DNA of 5,696 nucleotides from Clostridium sp. OF03-18AA (GCF_003478035.1 NZ_QUEP01000033.1:1-5696), one strand, 5' to 3'; positions 1 through 5,206 are shown, numbered from the stretch's first letter. The notes: generated by a model not told the origin, from the sequence alone. Program-made: numbers and translations.

Positions 1-18
1 CCCCCTTCAATCCCCCTT
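1..18. repeat. Two direct CCCCCTT repeats, 11 bp apart
   Basis: CCCCCTT occurs at 1-7 and again at 12-18, with start positions 11 bp apart, about one helical turn. If the molecule is circular, these lie immediately 3' of the large inverted repeat at 5643-5687, in the position where a relaxase nick region or relaxosome-binding site would be expected. The repeat is seen directly; any role is inference. Confidence 0.35.
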
Positions 19-24
19 TGAGTG

Positions 25-40
25 ACCGCAGATATGCGGT
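25..40. repeat. Perfect hairpin upstream of the mob operon
   Basis: ACCGCA (25-30) and TGCGGT (35-40) are perfectly complementary around a GATA loop. It lies between the probable oriT (across the window ends) and the first mob gene. It could be part of the relaxosome-binding region or a leader-RNA hairpin. It has no T-run, so it is not a terminator. Confidence 0.5.
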
Positions 41-49
41 AAATTGTTG

Positions 50-59
50 AGTGATAGCC
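50..59 (+). promoter_or_regulatory. Copy of the AGTGATAGCC motif
   Basis: AGTGATAGCC is present here, 22 bp before the first mob start codon. It recurs in the oriT stem at 5655-5664 and, inverted, inside the putative mob promoter at 5604-5613. Three exact 10-bp copies confined to the oriT/mob-leader region suggest a binding site for a relaxosome protein (either ribbon-helix-helix protein, or the relaxase). The repetition is observed; protein binding is inferred. Confidence 0.5.
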
Positions 60-81
60 AAGAAGAAAGAGAGGTAAAAGC

Positions 82-717
82 ATGAGTTGGGGCGAGGAAC
101 AGCAGAAAGAAATTGAGACAATCAGAGAGAGAAAAATCACAGTGAAATTGTCGGACGCAGATTGTGACCGACTGGCGAGAAAGTGTGGGAAGCATGGTCT
201 GACAATCGGAGAGCTGATAGAGAATTTTGTCGGAGATTTGGTGGGCGGTACTTACTCCAATGGAAGTGATGAAAGAGATTATGCTGACCAGTGGTTCGAG
301 CGTTGTTGGTTCGGAATGTTCCCAGAGCCTACACTGCTGAATCACTTATTGAATTTGGGTTATGAACCAGAGCATTATCTGGATATGTTGGAGAACGTAG
401 AGACAATAAAATCCGACATTGAAATTACTAAACAGAACATAGCAGAGCCAAGTGATGAATGGAAAGACATTGTGTACCACAAGTATAATGATGATTTTAC
501 AAGCTATGAGTGTGTGCCTTGTTACAATAGTGTTGATGAATATATAGCAAGCGAAAAAGAAGATTTAGAAAGCTATAAGGCAGACTTAGAAGAAGCACTG
601 GAAGAACTGAAAGACATGAGAGCGGACTGGAAGCCAGAGAAAGAGCCGAACATGAACGAGGAAATCGAACTCATTAAGAAGTGGGTAAAGGAAAGAGAGG
701 ACTTCATCAATGAATAG
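82..717 (+). CDS. Ribbon-helix-helix-like mobilization operon protein, 211 aa
   Basis: First gene of the mobilization operon; I do not recognise a named family. Residues about 17-56 (KITVKLSDADCDRLARKCGK and onward to ENFVGDLV) have the beta-strand, helix, turn, helix pattern of ribbon-helix-helix DNA-binding proteins, with alternating hydrophobics in the strand. The middle is acidic and aromatic-rich (DYADQWFERCWFGMFP), and the C-terminal third (from about residue 145) is a highly charged Glu/Lys-rich helix likely to form a coiled coil. The start is supported by GAGAGG at 69-74, seven bases before the ATG. Its last 8 bp overlap mobC, implying translational coupling. The position before mobC and relaxase suggests an accessory relaxosome protein or autoregulator of the operon; that role is inferred. 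No transmembrane segment is seen. Confidence 0.8.
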   Translation: MSWGEEQQKEIETIRERKITVKLSDADCDRLARKCGKHGLTIGELIENFVGDLVGGTYSNGSDERDYADQWFERCWFGMFPEPTLLNHLLNLGYEPEHYLDMLENVETIKSDIEITKQNIAEPSDEWKDIVYHKYNDDFTSYECVPCYNSVDEYIASEKEDLESYKADLEEALEELKDMRADWKPEKEPNMNEEIELIKKWVKEREDFINE

Positions 718-1030
718 GACAAGACCGAAGCAGATAGTTATAAGAGTGTCAGAGGAAGAACTTGCACAGATAAAAGAAAAAGTAGAGCAGTCTGGAAAGA
801 GCCAACAGCAATATATCATTGAAGCCCTCACACAGTCGAACATTGTCAATCTGGACGGACTGAAAGAGATATATCCAGAGCTGAAAAGGCAAGGCAACAA
901 TCTGAACCAGATAGCCAAGAAGCTGAATGAAAATGGATATGTGGACTATAAGCAAGAGCTTCCTAACACCATGAAAGAGGTGAGAGAAGTATGGCAGTTA
1001 TTAAAGCAGTATCTTCAAAAGCAGGCATAG
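710..1030 (+). CDS. MobC-family relaxosome accessory protein
   Basis: A 106-residue protein with the two-part layout of MobC proteins. An N-terminal ribbon-helix-helix (residues about 7-42, KQIVIRVSEEELAQIKEKVE and following) is followed by a helical MobC domain containing the characteristic ELKRQGNNLNQIAKKLNENG stretch. MobC proteins bind oriT, help melt the DNA around nic and aid the relaxase in specific nicking. AGAGAGG at 694-700, nine bases upstream, supports the ATG. The gene overlaps the preceding gene by 8 bp and the relaxase gene by 40 bp, so the three are almost certainly translationally coupled. Family assignment rests on the motif and the adjacent relaxase and is fairly secure; the exact oriT sites it binds are unknown. 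Confidence 0.88.
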   Translation: MNRTRPKQIVIRVSEEELAQIKEKVEQSGKSQQQYIIEALTQSNIVNLDGLKEIYPELKRQGNNLNQIAKKLNENGYVDYKQELPNTMKEVREVWQLLKQYLQKQA

Positions 1031-2106
1031 GGCAAGCACTGGACTATGTGACAAAAGAGGAAAAGACAGAGGATAAGCTTGTCAGCGGTCTGCACTGTGA
1101 ACCAGATACAGTAAAGGACGAAATGCAAGCCACCAAGGAACTATGGGAGAAAACCGGGGGAAGGACATACAAGCACTTTGTCCAGAGCTACCATAAGGAC
1201 GAGAAAATCACGCCGGAGCAGGCACACAGGAACGCCTTACAGCTTGCAGAGAATACGTCGGCATGGAAAGGGTTTGAGGTGCTTGTGGCTACCCATAAGG
1301 ACAAAAAACATATCCATACGCACTTTATCGTCAATTCCGTCAATTTTGAGGACGGGCACAAGCTGCAGTGGAGCAGCGCCGACCTGCAGGAGCTGAAGGA
1401 GCGGTGCAACGCACAGAGCAGGGAGCAGGGGCTACACGTCTCAGAAAAGGGAAAGACCTTTGAAGGAGCGGAACGTGAGGAAACAGTGGCATGGAAAAAA
1501 GAGACGTACCAGCTTCTGAAGCAGGCGGAGCAGGGGAAAGTGAAAAGCTATGTCCAGGACATTGCCCTGGCAGTCCTGGACTGTAAGGAAACAGCGACCA
1601 GCCGGGAAAGCTTTATTCGGCTGATGAATGAAAGAGGGTACGGAGTGGACTGGCAGGACAGCCACAAATACATCACATATACCGACTTAGCAAGGAAGCA
1701 GGCAGGAGAAAAGGCTTGCAAAATTCGTAATAATAAGCTGGAAAAATACTACAACATGGGTTTTGGAAAGGAGGAACTGGAGCATGAGTTTGAGAGAAAT
1801 GCACGAACAGCAGAAGTCAGAGCAGGCAAGTCCGAGAGAACGGATCCAAGAACTGAACCGTCAGAGCCGGACAGAGCTGGAGAACAGCCTGCTGAAGGAA
1901 GCCTTAGCTTTGTCGAGCGAGAGCTGCGAGGAATTGATGAAGCAGTCAAATCAAGGACAAGCAAGGGCAGAGCAGAACAGGCAGAGAGACGCCGAGCTGA
2001 GCAGGCAGCTCATCAGCGAGCTGAAGAAGCAAGTCGAGCAGTTAGAGAACAGCAACGAACTACTTCAGAACGCCATATCAGCCGGAATTGGGAGCCTGAG
2101 AGATGA
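991..2106 (+). CDS. MOBP-type relaxase (mobilization nuclease)
   Basis: Relaxase of 371 aa that would nick oriT, stay covalently attached to the 5' end through a tyrosine and pilot the strand during transfer. The N-terminal domain carries the expected motifs. The likely nucleophile is Tyr19 in IGQALDYVTKEEKT, and the metal-binding histidine motif is HKDKKHIHTHFIVNSVN at residues 102-118 (His107, His109 and His111, with His102 upstream), as in the VirD2/MobA relaxase family. Residues about 260-371 are a hydrophilic, Arg/Glu/Ala-rich low-complexity tail without a recognisable helicase or primase domain. AGAGGTG at 976-982 gives a well-spaced ribosome site. The 3' 323 bp also encode the next protein in another frame, which may explain the odd tail composition. 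No type IV coupling protein or secretion genes are present, so transfer would need a helper element. Gene naming differs among plasmids. Confidence 0.93.
   Translation: MAVIKAVSSKAGIGQALDYVTKEEKTEDKLVSGLHCEPDTVKDEMQATKELWEKTGGRTYKHFVQSYHKDEKITPEQAHRNALQLAENTSAWKGFEVLVATHKDKKHIHTHFIVNSVNFEDGHKLQWSSADLQELKERCNAQSREQGLHVSEKGKTFEGAEREETVAWKKETYQLLKQAEQGKVKSYVQDIALAVLDCKETATSRESFIRLMNERGYGVDWQDSHKYITYTDLARKQAGEKACKIRNNKLEKYYNMGFGKEELEHEFERNARTAEVRAGKSERTDPRTEPSEPDRAGEQPAEGSLSFVERELRGIDEAVKSRTSKGRAEQAERRRAEQAAHQRAEEASRAVREQQRTTSERHISRNWEPER
1767..1774 (+). promoter_or_regulatory. Ribosome binding site inside the relaxase gene
   Basis: AAAGGAGG, a near-perfect Shine-Dalgarno, lies nine bases before the ATG at 1784 and inside the relaxase coding sequence. 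It decides the start of the out-of-frame membrane protein: the in-frame TTG at 1763 lies upstream of this site and has no comparable signal of its own. Confidence 0.8.
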
Positions 2107-2362
2107 GGTCAGAGAAAGTACCGTCCAAGAGGTAAAAAAGGCGTTACAGGCGAATATAGAGGCGGTACAGAAGGCAACAAAAGCTCTTGAAAAGCAGTCT
2201 GATACGCTTACAAGCGTAATGAAGCAGAAAGTCCGGGAGCTGGAGGAAAGCAAAAACAGCTTTTTCAGATATGAGGGCTTGAAGATATACCTGTTTTGGG
2301 GCGGTATGGTCTGTAATATTGGGACGTTTTTGATAGTGTTATATTATTTATTTGTCAAGTAA
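1784..2362 (+). CDS. Coiled-coil, C-terminally membrane-anchored protein overlapping relaxase (MobB-like by position)
   Basis: Predicted 192-residue protein starting at ATG 1784 inside the relaxase gene but in another frame; 323 bp are shared. Residues about 1-160 are almost entirely charged/Gln-rich helix with heptad-like spacing (ELKKQVEQLENSNELLQNAI), expected to form a long coiled coil. Residues about 168-191 (IYLFWGGMVCNIGTFLIV and on) form a single hydrophobic segment, so the protein should be tail-anchored with the coiled coil in the cytoplasm. In RSF1010 and ColE1-type plasmids, small MobB proteins also overlap the relaxase gene, and RSF1010 MobB has a membrane segment that helps present the relaxosome to the transfer machinery. 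By analogy this may tether the relaxosome to the membrane. That is inferred from architecture, not sequence homology. The region beyond 2106 continues as a clean open frame, which supports real coding. Confidence 0.82.
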   Translation: MSLREMHEQQKSEQASPRERIQELNRQSRTELENSLLKEALALSSESCEELMKQSNQGQARAEQNRQRDAELSRQLISELKKQVEQLENSNELLQNAISAGIGSLRDEVRESTVQEVKKALQANIEAVQKATKALEKQSDTLTSVMKQKVRELEESKNSFFRYEGLKIYLFWGGMVCNIGTFLIVLYYLFVK

Positions 2363-2375
2363 AGTTTTATAAAAA

Positions 2376-2419
2376 TGTTATATATAATTAATGTTTTTTT
2401 GTTGAAAATATAGTATAGT
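2376..2419 (+). promoter_or_regulatory. Weak candidate promoter region for the secreted-protein gene
   Basis: The 134-bp gap between the mob operon and the secreted-protein gene is very AT-rich. It contains -10-like hexamers at 2379-2384 (TATATA with an upstream TG, an extended -10 form), 2383-2388 (TATAAT) and 2414-2419 (TATAGT). None has a good -35 at 16-18 bp, so the exact start is undecided. No clear terminator separates this region from the mob operon, so read-through is also possible. Confidence 0.35.
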
Positions 2420-2442
2420 AAAACAAAAAGGAGGGGATGCCA

Positions 2443-2460
2443 ATGTACTTGTTGCTTTAG
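2443..2460 (+). CDS. Possible 5-codon leader ORF (MYLLL)
   Basis: A strong Shine-Dalgarno (AAGGAGGGG, 2428-2436) is followed by ATG at 2443 and, after five codons including three leucines (TTG, TTG, CTT), a TAG. A second ATG at 2437 is in the same frame but too close to the Shine-Dalgarno. It ends 36 bp before the secreted gene, which has its own Shine-Dalgarno. It could be a leader peptide that tunes translation, or the relic of a gene whose start was lost. Nothing beyond the ribosome site supports it. Confidence 0.25.
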   Translation: MYLLL

Positions 2461-2496
2461 ATGCTATAAAAATACATTGACATAGGAGGAAAATTA

Positions 2497-3051
2497 ATGA
2501 GAAATATTCGCAGATCTGTAGCGTTAGCTTTGGCAGCAATAATGATGATGGCTATGAATATGGTTAGTTTTGCAGCAGATACAGCTCCTGCTGAAACCGA
2601 GGCGGTAGAATCGGTGACTCGTTCAACTAATGGAGAATCTGTTTTGCTGGATAAAGTATATTTTGCGTGTGATGGAAAAAACACAATTTCTTCTCGAGAA
2701 CCTATTCCTGCTACAGCTTTAGATATTGAAAATAGAATTTTAGGAAGTATGGAGTATTTTTATGATGGTTTAGATTCATCTGGAAGACCGCAGTACACAG
2801 TTAAGGCATCTATGACGTCTAATCCATTAAAATTAAAATCCAGTAAACTTGTAACAAGAGCTGAAGGAGTAAATAGTTGGCATACAAATGAAGAAGATCA
2901 TAATGGGTATACAGGAACTAATTCTCGAAGCTATGTATATACGACTCCGAATCCACCATCAAATCCATATTGTGAAGCAATATTAACCGCAACTGATGAG
3001 AAAGGTGACGAATACGCAGTATGGAAAGGAACTCTTCGTGATGCTAAGTAG
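2497..3051 (+). CDS. Small secreted protein of unknown function (cargo)
   Basis: A 184-residue protein that I do not recognise. Residues 1-26 are a clear Sec signal peptide: basic start (MRNIRRS), hydrophobic core (VALALAAIMMMAMNMV) and an SFA-A cleavage site near residues 24-27. The mature part is about 157 residues, soluble, rich in Ser, Thr, Asn and Tyr, with an acidic start. It has two cysteines (Cys58 in YFACDG and Cys159 in NPYCEA) that could form one disulfide outside the cell. The C-terminal half looks beta-rich; no catalytic motif, cell-wall anchor or second membrane segment is visible. AGGAGGA at 2484-2490 supports the ATG. It is monocistronic, more AT-rich than its neighbours and followed by its own terminator-like hairpin, all typical of acquired plasmid cargo. 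A bacteriocin-like or surface-interaction role is possible but unsupported, and no immunity gene is evident. Confidence 0.85.
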   Translation: MRNIRRSVALALAAIMMMAMNMVSFAADTAPAETEAVESVTRSTNGESVLLDKVYFACDGKNTISSREPIPATALDIENRILGSMEYFYDGLDSSGRPQYTVKASMTSNPLKLKSSKLVTRAEGVNSWHTNEEDHNGYTGTNSRSYVYTTPNPPSNPYCEAILTATDEKGDEYAVWKGTLRDAK

Positions 3052-3090
3052 AAAATACTGAAATATTGGTAAGAGTAGTGATGAAAATAA

Positions 3091-3138
3091 GAGGGAGTGA
3101 AGTGAGGATGAGATATTCTTAATTCACTCCCTTTTTTT
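3091..3138 (+). terminator. Terminator of the secreted-protein gene (degenerate array hairpin)
   Basis: GGGAGTGAA (3093-3101) pairs with TTCACTCCC (3123-3131) across a 21-base loop and runs into TTTTTTT (3132-3138). This is the shape of a rho-independent terminator about 40 bp after the secreted-protein stop codon. The same segment aligns with the hairpins of the array at 3191, 3290 and 3389, so it is a diverged fourth copy that has gained the T-run. Confidence 0.65.
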
Positions 3139-3190
3139 AGAGGTCAAAAAGGTGCAATAAATTCATTGATAAGATAAGCGATAAGGGCGA

Positions 3191-3289
3191 GAGGGAGTGA
3201 GGTGTAGATATTGACACCAAAAAGGCACTCCCTTATACTTGATGGAAAAAGGTAAAATACTTCATTGATAAGATAAGCGGTGAAGGCGA
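3191..3289. repeat. 99-bp repeat unit, copy 1 (two-step hairpin)
   Basis: The unit begins with a hairpin made of an outer stem GGGAGTG (3193-3199) with CACTCCC (3226-3232) and an inner stem GGTGT (3201-3205) with ACACC (3214-3218). An AAAAAGG bulge lies on the right side. The remainder is an A-rich spacer and a GATAAGATAAGCGG box. No T-run follows, so this copy is not a terminator. Confidence 0.75.
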
Positions 3290-3388
3290 GAGGGAGTGAG
3301 GTGTAGATATTGACACCAAAAAGGCACTCCCTTATACTTGATGGAAAAAGGTAAAATACTTCATTGATAAGATAAGCGGTGAAGGCGA
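3290..3388. repeat. 99-bp repeat unit, copy 2, identical to copy 1
   Basis: All 99 bases match the previous unit, which points to recent duplication or active homogenisation of the array. It carries the same two-step hairpin and GATAAG box. Confidence 0.8.
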
Positions 3389-3478
3389 GAGGGAGTGAGG
3401 TGTAGATATTGACACCAAAAAGGCACTCCCTTATACTTGAGAGAAAAAGGTGCAAAAATCTATTGATAAGATTAGCGG
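3389..3478. repeat. Repeat unit, copy 3, diverging after the hairpin
   Basis: The hairpin half is identical to copies 1 and 2. The spacer changes from about 3441 (GAGAAAAAGGTGC in place of TGGAAAAAGGTAA), and the box at 3462 reads ATTGATAAGATTAGCGG. A remnant of the next hairpin may be GCGGAGTAAGG near 3483-3493; after this the rep leader begins. Confidence 0.7.
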
Positions 3479-3497
3479 TCAAGCGGAGTAAGGGCAG

Positions 3498-3513
3498 TAT
3501 ATTATATAATATA
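3498..3513 (+). promoter_or_regulatory. 16-bp perfect palindrome with -10 hexamer before rep
   Basis: TATATTATATAATATA is perfectly self-complementary and contains TATAAT (3505-3510), 21 bp before the rep ATG. No good -35 is found 16-18 bp upstream. It could be the rep -10 with an overlapping operator, or an easily melted element at the edge of the origin. AGGAG at 3521-3525 is the rep ribosome site, six bases before the ATG. Confidence 0.45.
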
Positions 3514-3531
3514 TCTAAGTAGGAGAAAAAT

Positions 3532-4914
3532 ATGCGTAGAAATACAAAAACAATGTATGAGTGGAGAAAGGTATATAGGGATAAAGAGGAGCTGATGTTG
3601 GAGAGAGGTTTTCCAGAGGTCAGCCCCCATGAGTTCTATCGTGACTTGTTCCCAGAGGGGAGCTTACAGAGTGCAGAGCATGACGGAAAAGGAAATGTGA
3701 TTGCAACCCAGATAAGACCATCTGGAAAGGGAAGAACGAAGCAGTGGGTTATAGATGATAGTCTGAATATGCTTGATAAGGTCATAGGGGACGAGTTCGG
3801 ACTGATACCGCCTATCACGTTCTATGGCAAGACACACACGAAGCAGAACGCACATGAACTGTATGCGGTTGCAATAGATATTGATTATGTCGGAAAACAG
3901 CAGTTGAAGAACCTCTTGAAGCAATTCGGGAACGGAGTACAGCTCCGACCGACCTACCTTGTGAGTTCTGGAAAGGGTGTCCATGCCTATTACTTTTTGA
4001 AAGAGCCAGTACAGTTGTATCATAATCTGGAAGATACCCTTGCGGAGCTGAAAGAAGCATTTATCCGCAGACTATGGAACGATACGAGCAGTATCAGACC
4101 AGACAGCCCAGATATAACAGGTATCTATCAAGGCTTTAGGTGTGTTGGGAGCCAGAGCAAGCTGGGGGCAGACTTCCCAGTGAAAGCCTATAAGATGTCG
4201 GATAACCGCTATACTCTGGAAGATATAAAGGACAGCATACCGAACTGTAAGGTTGATTTATCGGTACTTACAGAGAAGCCGAAGAAAGAAAAGAGTAAGC
4301 TGTCACTGGACGAAGCAAAGAAGCTGTACCCAGAGTGGTATCAAGAGCGAGTTGTAGAGGGCAGACCGAAGAAAAAAGGCACATGGGTGTGTAATGAAGC
4401 CCTTTATGAGTGGTGGAAGAACAAGATTTTTACCGAAGTAAAGGTAGGCGGTAGGTACTTCTCAATCATGGCATTGTGTGCGTATGGCTTGAAATGTGGC
4501 ATATCTGAAAGACGAATAAGGCAAGATGCCTATTCATTTTTGGAGCATCTGGAGAGCCTTACAGATGATGAGGACAACCATTTTACAAGGGAAGATGTAA
4601 AGGACGCATTGAAAGCCCTCAAAGCTGATAACAAGCTACTTTCGACTATGGCAAGCCGAGAATGGATAGAGAAGCAGACGAAAGTTGTCATACCGCCAAA
4701 TAAGAGGAACGGCAGAAAGCAAGCCACGCACTTAAAAATCGCACGTTTTACCCTTGAAACAATGAATGAGGACAGGGGCAAAGCTCTACAAGGGAGACCA
4801 GACAAGGCGAAGATTGTCGAAGAATGGAGAGAAAGCAACCCTCTGGGAACAAAAGCGGACTGCATCCGAGAGACAGGACTTGCAAAGCATACGGTTTATA
4901 AGTGGTGGAAGTAG
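3532..4914 (+). CDS. Plasmid replication protein with archaeo-eukaryotic primase-type catalytic core
   Basis: Predicted 460-residue replication initiator/primase. The core shows the three landmarks of archaeo-eukaryotic primases. Motif I is AVAIDIDYV with Asp116 and Asp118, motif II is SSGKGVHAYYF (residues 145-155, His151), and a motif III-like region is RPDSPDITGIYQGFRCVGSQ (189-208), which resembles the Arg-Pro-Gly-Ser stretch of plasmid primase-polymerases. A Lys-rich linker (about 254-262) leads to a helical region (about 275-400) of the kind that follows such cores. The end, TKADCIRETGLAKHTVYKWW (about 440-459), looks like a helix-turn-helix that could read the upstream repeats. No helicase Walker motifs are present, so a host helicase would be needed. 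The start is fixed by AGGAG six bases upstream. It is monocistronic and followed by the RNA module at 4922. The family call is by motif recognition; the exact subfamily is unknown. Confidence 0.85.
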   Translation: MRRNTKTMYEWRKVYRDKEELMLERGFPEVSPHEFYRDLFPEGSLQSAEHDGKGNVIATQIRPSGKGRTKQWVIDDSLNMLDKVIGDEFGLIPPITFYGKTHTKQNAHELYAVAIDIDYVGKQQLKNLLKQFGNGVQLRPTYLVSSGKGVHAYYFLKEPVQLYHNLEDTLAELKEAFIRRLWNDTSSIRPDSPDITGIYQGFRCVGSQSKLGADFPVKAYKMSDNRYTLEDIKDSIPNCKVDLSVLTEKPKKEKSKLSLDEAKKLYPEWYQERVVEGRPKKKGTWVCNEALYEWWKNKIFTEVKVGGRYFSIMALCAYGLKCGISERRIRQDAYSFLEHLESLTDDEDNHFTREDVKDALKALKADNKLLSTMASREWIEKQTKVVIPPNKRNGRKQATHLKIARFTLETMNEDRGKALQGRPDKAKIVEEWRESNPLGTKADCIRETGLAKHTVYKWWK

Positions 4915-4921
4915 GGCATAC

Positions 4922-4950
4922 TTGAAATGCTGAAAGGCATATGCTATAAT
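4922..4950 (+). promoter_or_regulatory. Strong promoter for the short antisense RNA
   Basis: TTGAAA (4922-4927), a 17-bp spacer, and TATAAT (4945-4950) preceded by TGC (an extended -10) make a near-consensus sigma-A promoter starting eight bases after the rep stop codon. Transcription should begin near 4957. There is no credible open frame before the terminator at 4993-5025, so its product is a short RNA. Confidence 0.85.
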
Positions 4951-4960
4951 GCCAGTAGGC

Positions 4961-4989
4961 AAGAAAGACGAAAGTGCTCATTGTGGCAC
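4961..4989 (+). repeat. Antisense-RNA copy of the two direct repeats (DRa/DRb-like)
   Basis: Repeat A (13 nt, 4961-4973) is identical to 5136-5148. Repeat B (13 nt, 4977-4989) matches 5154-5166 at 12 of 13 positions, differing at 4982/5159. The gap between A and B is 3 nt here and 5 nt in the toxin copy. Confidence 0.85.
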
Positions 4990-4992
4990 GCA

Positions 4993-5025
4993 AAAAGCCC
5001 CGGAGTTGCGACCTCCGGGGCTTTT
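4993..5025. terminator. Bidirectional terminator shared by two convergent transcripts
   Basis: AAAAGCCCCGGAG (4993-5005) pairs perfectly with CTCCGGGGCTTTT (5013-5025) around a 7-base loop. The GC-rich core is flanked by A-run and T-run, so it works as a rho-independent terminator on both strands. On the plus strand it ends the short RNA and any rep read-through; on the minus strand it ends the toxin mRNA. Confidence 0.93.
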
Positions 5026-5071
5026 CTATTCCGTTGTGGCAAGGTGGCTTATGCCTTAGGCTGGCTACCGC

Positions 5072-5158
5072 CTATTTATCTCCGTCCAGCCATTTGCAGA
5101 TGTAGTAGGCGACTACACTTGCCAAGACAGAGAGTAAGAAAGACGAAAATATACTCAT
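5072..5158 (-). CDS. Small hydrophobic type I toxin-like peptide, 28 aa (Fst-like)
   Basis: The peptide begins MSIFSSFLLSVLAS and ends VVAYYICKWLDGDK. One membrane-spanning helix (about residues 3-21) is followed by a Trp-Leu pair and a short charged tail. This is the layout of Fst-superfamily toxins, in which a membrane helix is followed by a Trp/Val-Leu and charged residues. Such peptides damage or depolarise the membrane when the antisense RNA is lost. The ATG at 5158 follows AAAGGGGGTG on the minus strand (5176-5167), close to the AAGGAGGTG consensus and well spaced. The start is confirmed by the promoter at 5207-5235, because an upstream ATG at 5269 would lie before the transcript start. 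Repeat B covers the start codon and repeat A the early codons. A 6-bp hairpin inside the frame (5101-5106 with 5112-5117) may slow mRNA decay. Short Cys-Lys-Trp-Leu peptides of this sort occur, as I recall, in other gut Firmicutes, usually unannotated. Confidence 0.82.
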   Translation of the reverse strand: MSIFSSFLLSVLASVVAYYICKWLDGDK

Positions 5159-5166
5159 GGTGGCAC
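5136..5166 (-). repeat. Toxin-mRNA copy of the two direct repeats (antisense target)
   Basis: AAGAAAGACGAAA at 5136-5148 and CTCATGGTGGCAC at 5154-5166 (plus-strand reading) repeat the 5' part of the short RNA. In the mRNA their complements include the toxin ATG (5158-5156), the bases just upstream to the edge of the Shine-Dalgarno, and codons about 4-8. Antisense pairing here would cover the ribosome-loading site. Confidence 0.85.
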
Positions 5167-5194
5167 ACCCCCTTTCTGTACCTGTATAGGGGTG
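5166..5194 (-). promoter_or_regulatory. Leader hairpin that can hide the toxin ribosome binding site
   Basis: In the minus-strand transcript CACCCC (5194-5189) can pair with GGGGTG (5171-5166), which is the core of the toxin Shine-Dalgarno. A similar upstream helix in pAD1 RNAI keeps the fst ribosome site closed and gives the antisense RNA time to act. The pairing potential is visible; the function is inferred by analogy. Confidence 0.6.
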
Positions 5195-5206
5195 GTAGCG
5201 TTGCCC

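Larger units (their letters stand above)
3064..3478. repeat. Array of about 99-bp repeats upstream of rep: putative iteron-type origin
   Basis: A box related to ATTGATAAGATAAGCGG recurs five times, at 3064 (degenerate), 3165, 3264, 3363 and 3462 (one base changed), at a spacing of 101, 99, 99 and 99 bp. Between the boxes lie four hairpin segments. The units at 3191-3289 and 3290-3388 are identical over all 99 bp; the next unit diverges after its hairpin. The array lies directly before a plasmid replication gene, the usual place for iterons bound by Rep. It is therefore the best candidate for oriV, copy control and incompatibility. The repeat structure is observed; the origin role is inferred. 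Confidence 0.75.
4957..5025 (+). ncRNA. Putative about 70-nt antitoxin RNA (RNAII-like)
   Basis: Bounded by the promoter at 4922-4950 and the terminator ending at 5025; length about 70 nt, close to that of RNAII of the pAD1 par locus. Near its 5' end it carries AAGAAAGACGAAA (4961-4973) and CTCATTGTGGCAC (4977-4989). Both recur on the same strand at 5136-5148 and 5154-5166 (the second with one mismatch), within and just upstream of the minus-strand toxin gene. The RNA is therefore complementary to the toxin mRNA over its start codon, the bases before it and early codons, and pairing should block translation. A third region of complementarity comes from the shared terminator. The elements are seen directly; expression and pairing are inferred. 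The exact 5' end is estimated. Confidence 0.78.

Noticed and set aside
1763..1783. TTG at 1763 as start of the coiled-coil protein
   Set aside because: The strong Shine-Dalgarno lies downstream of this codon and is correctly spaced for the ATG at 1784.
2352..2388. TTGTCA and TATAAT as a promoter pair for the secreted gene
   Set aside because: The spacer is 25 bp, too long for a standard sigma-A promoter.
3064..3478. CRISPR-like array
   Set aside because: Whole 99-bp units repeat, including the segments between hairpins; there are no unique spacers and no cas genes.
3144..3482. Minus-strand 112-codon open frame with three repeated 33-residue segments
   Set aside because: It exists only because the 99-bp repeat is a multiple of three. 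It would start at TTG with no ribosome site, and the DNA is better explained as hairpin repeats before rep.
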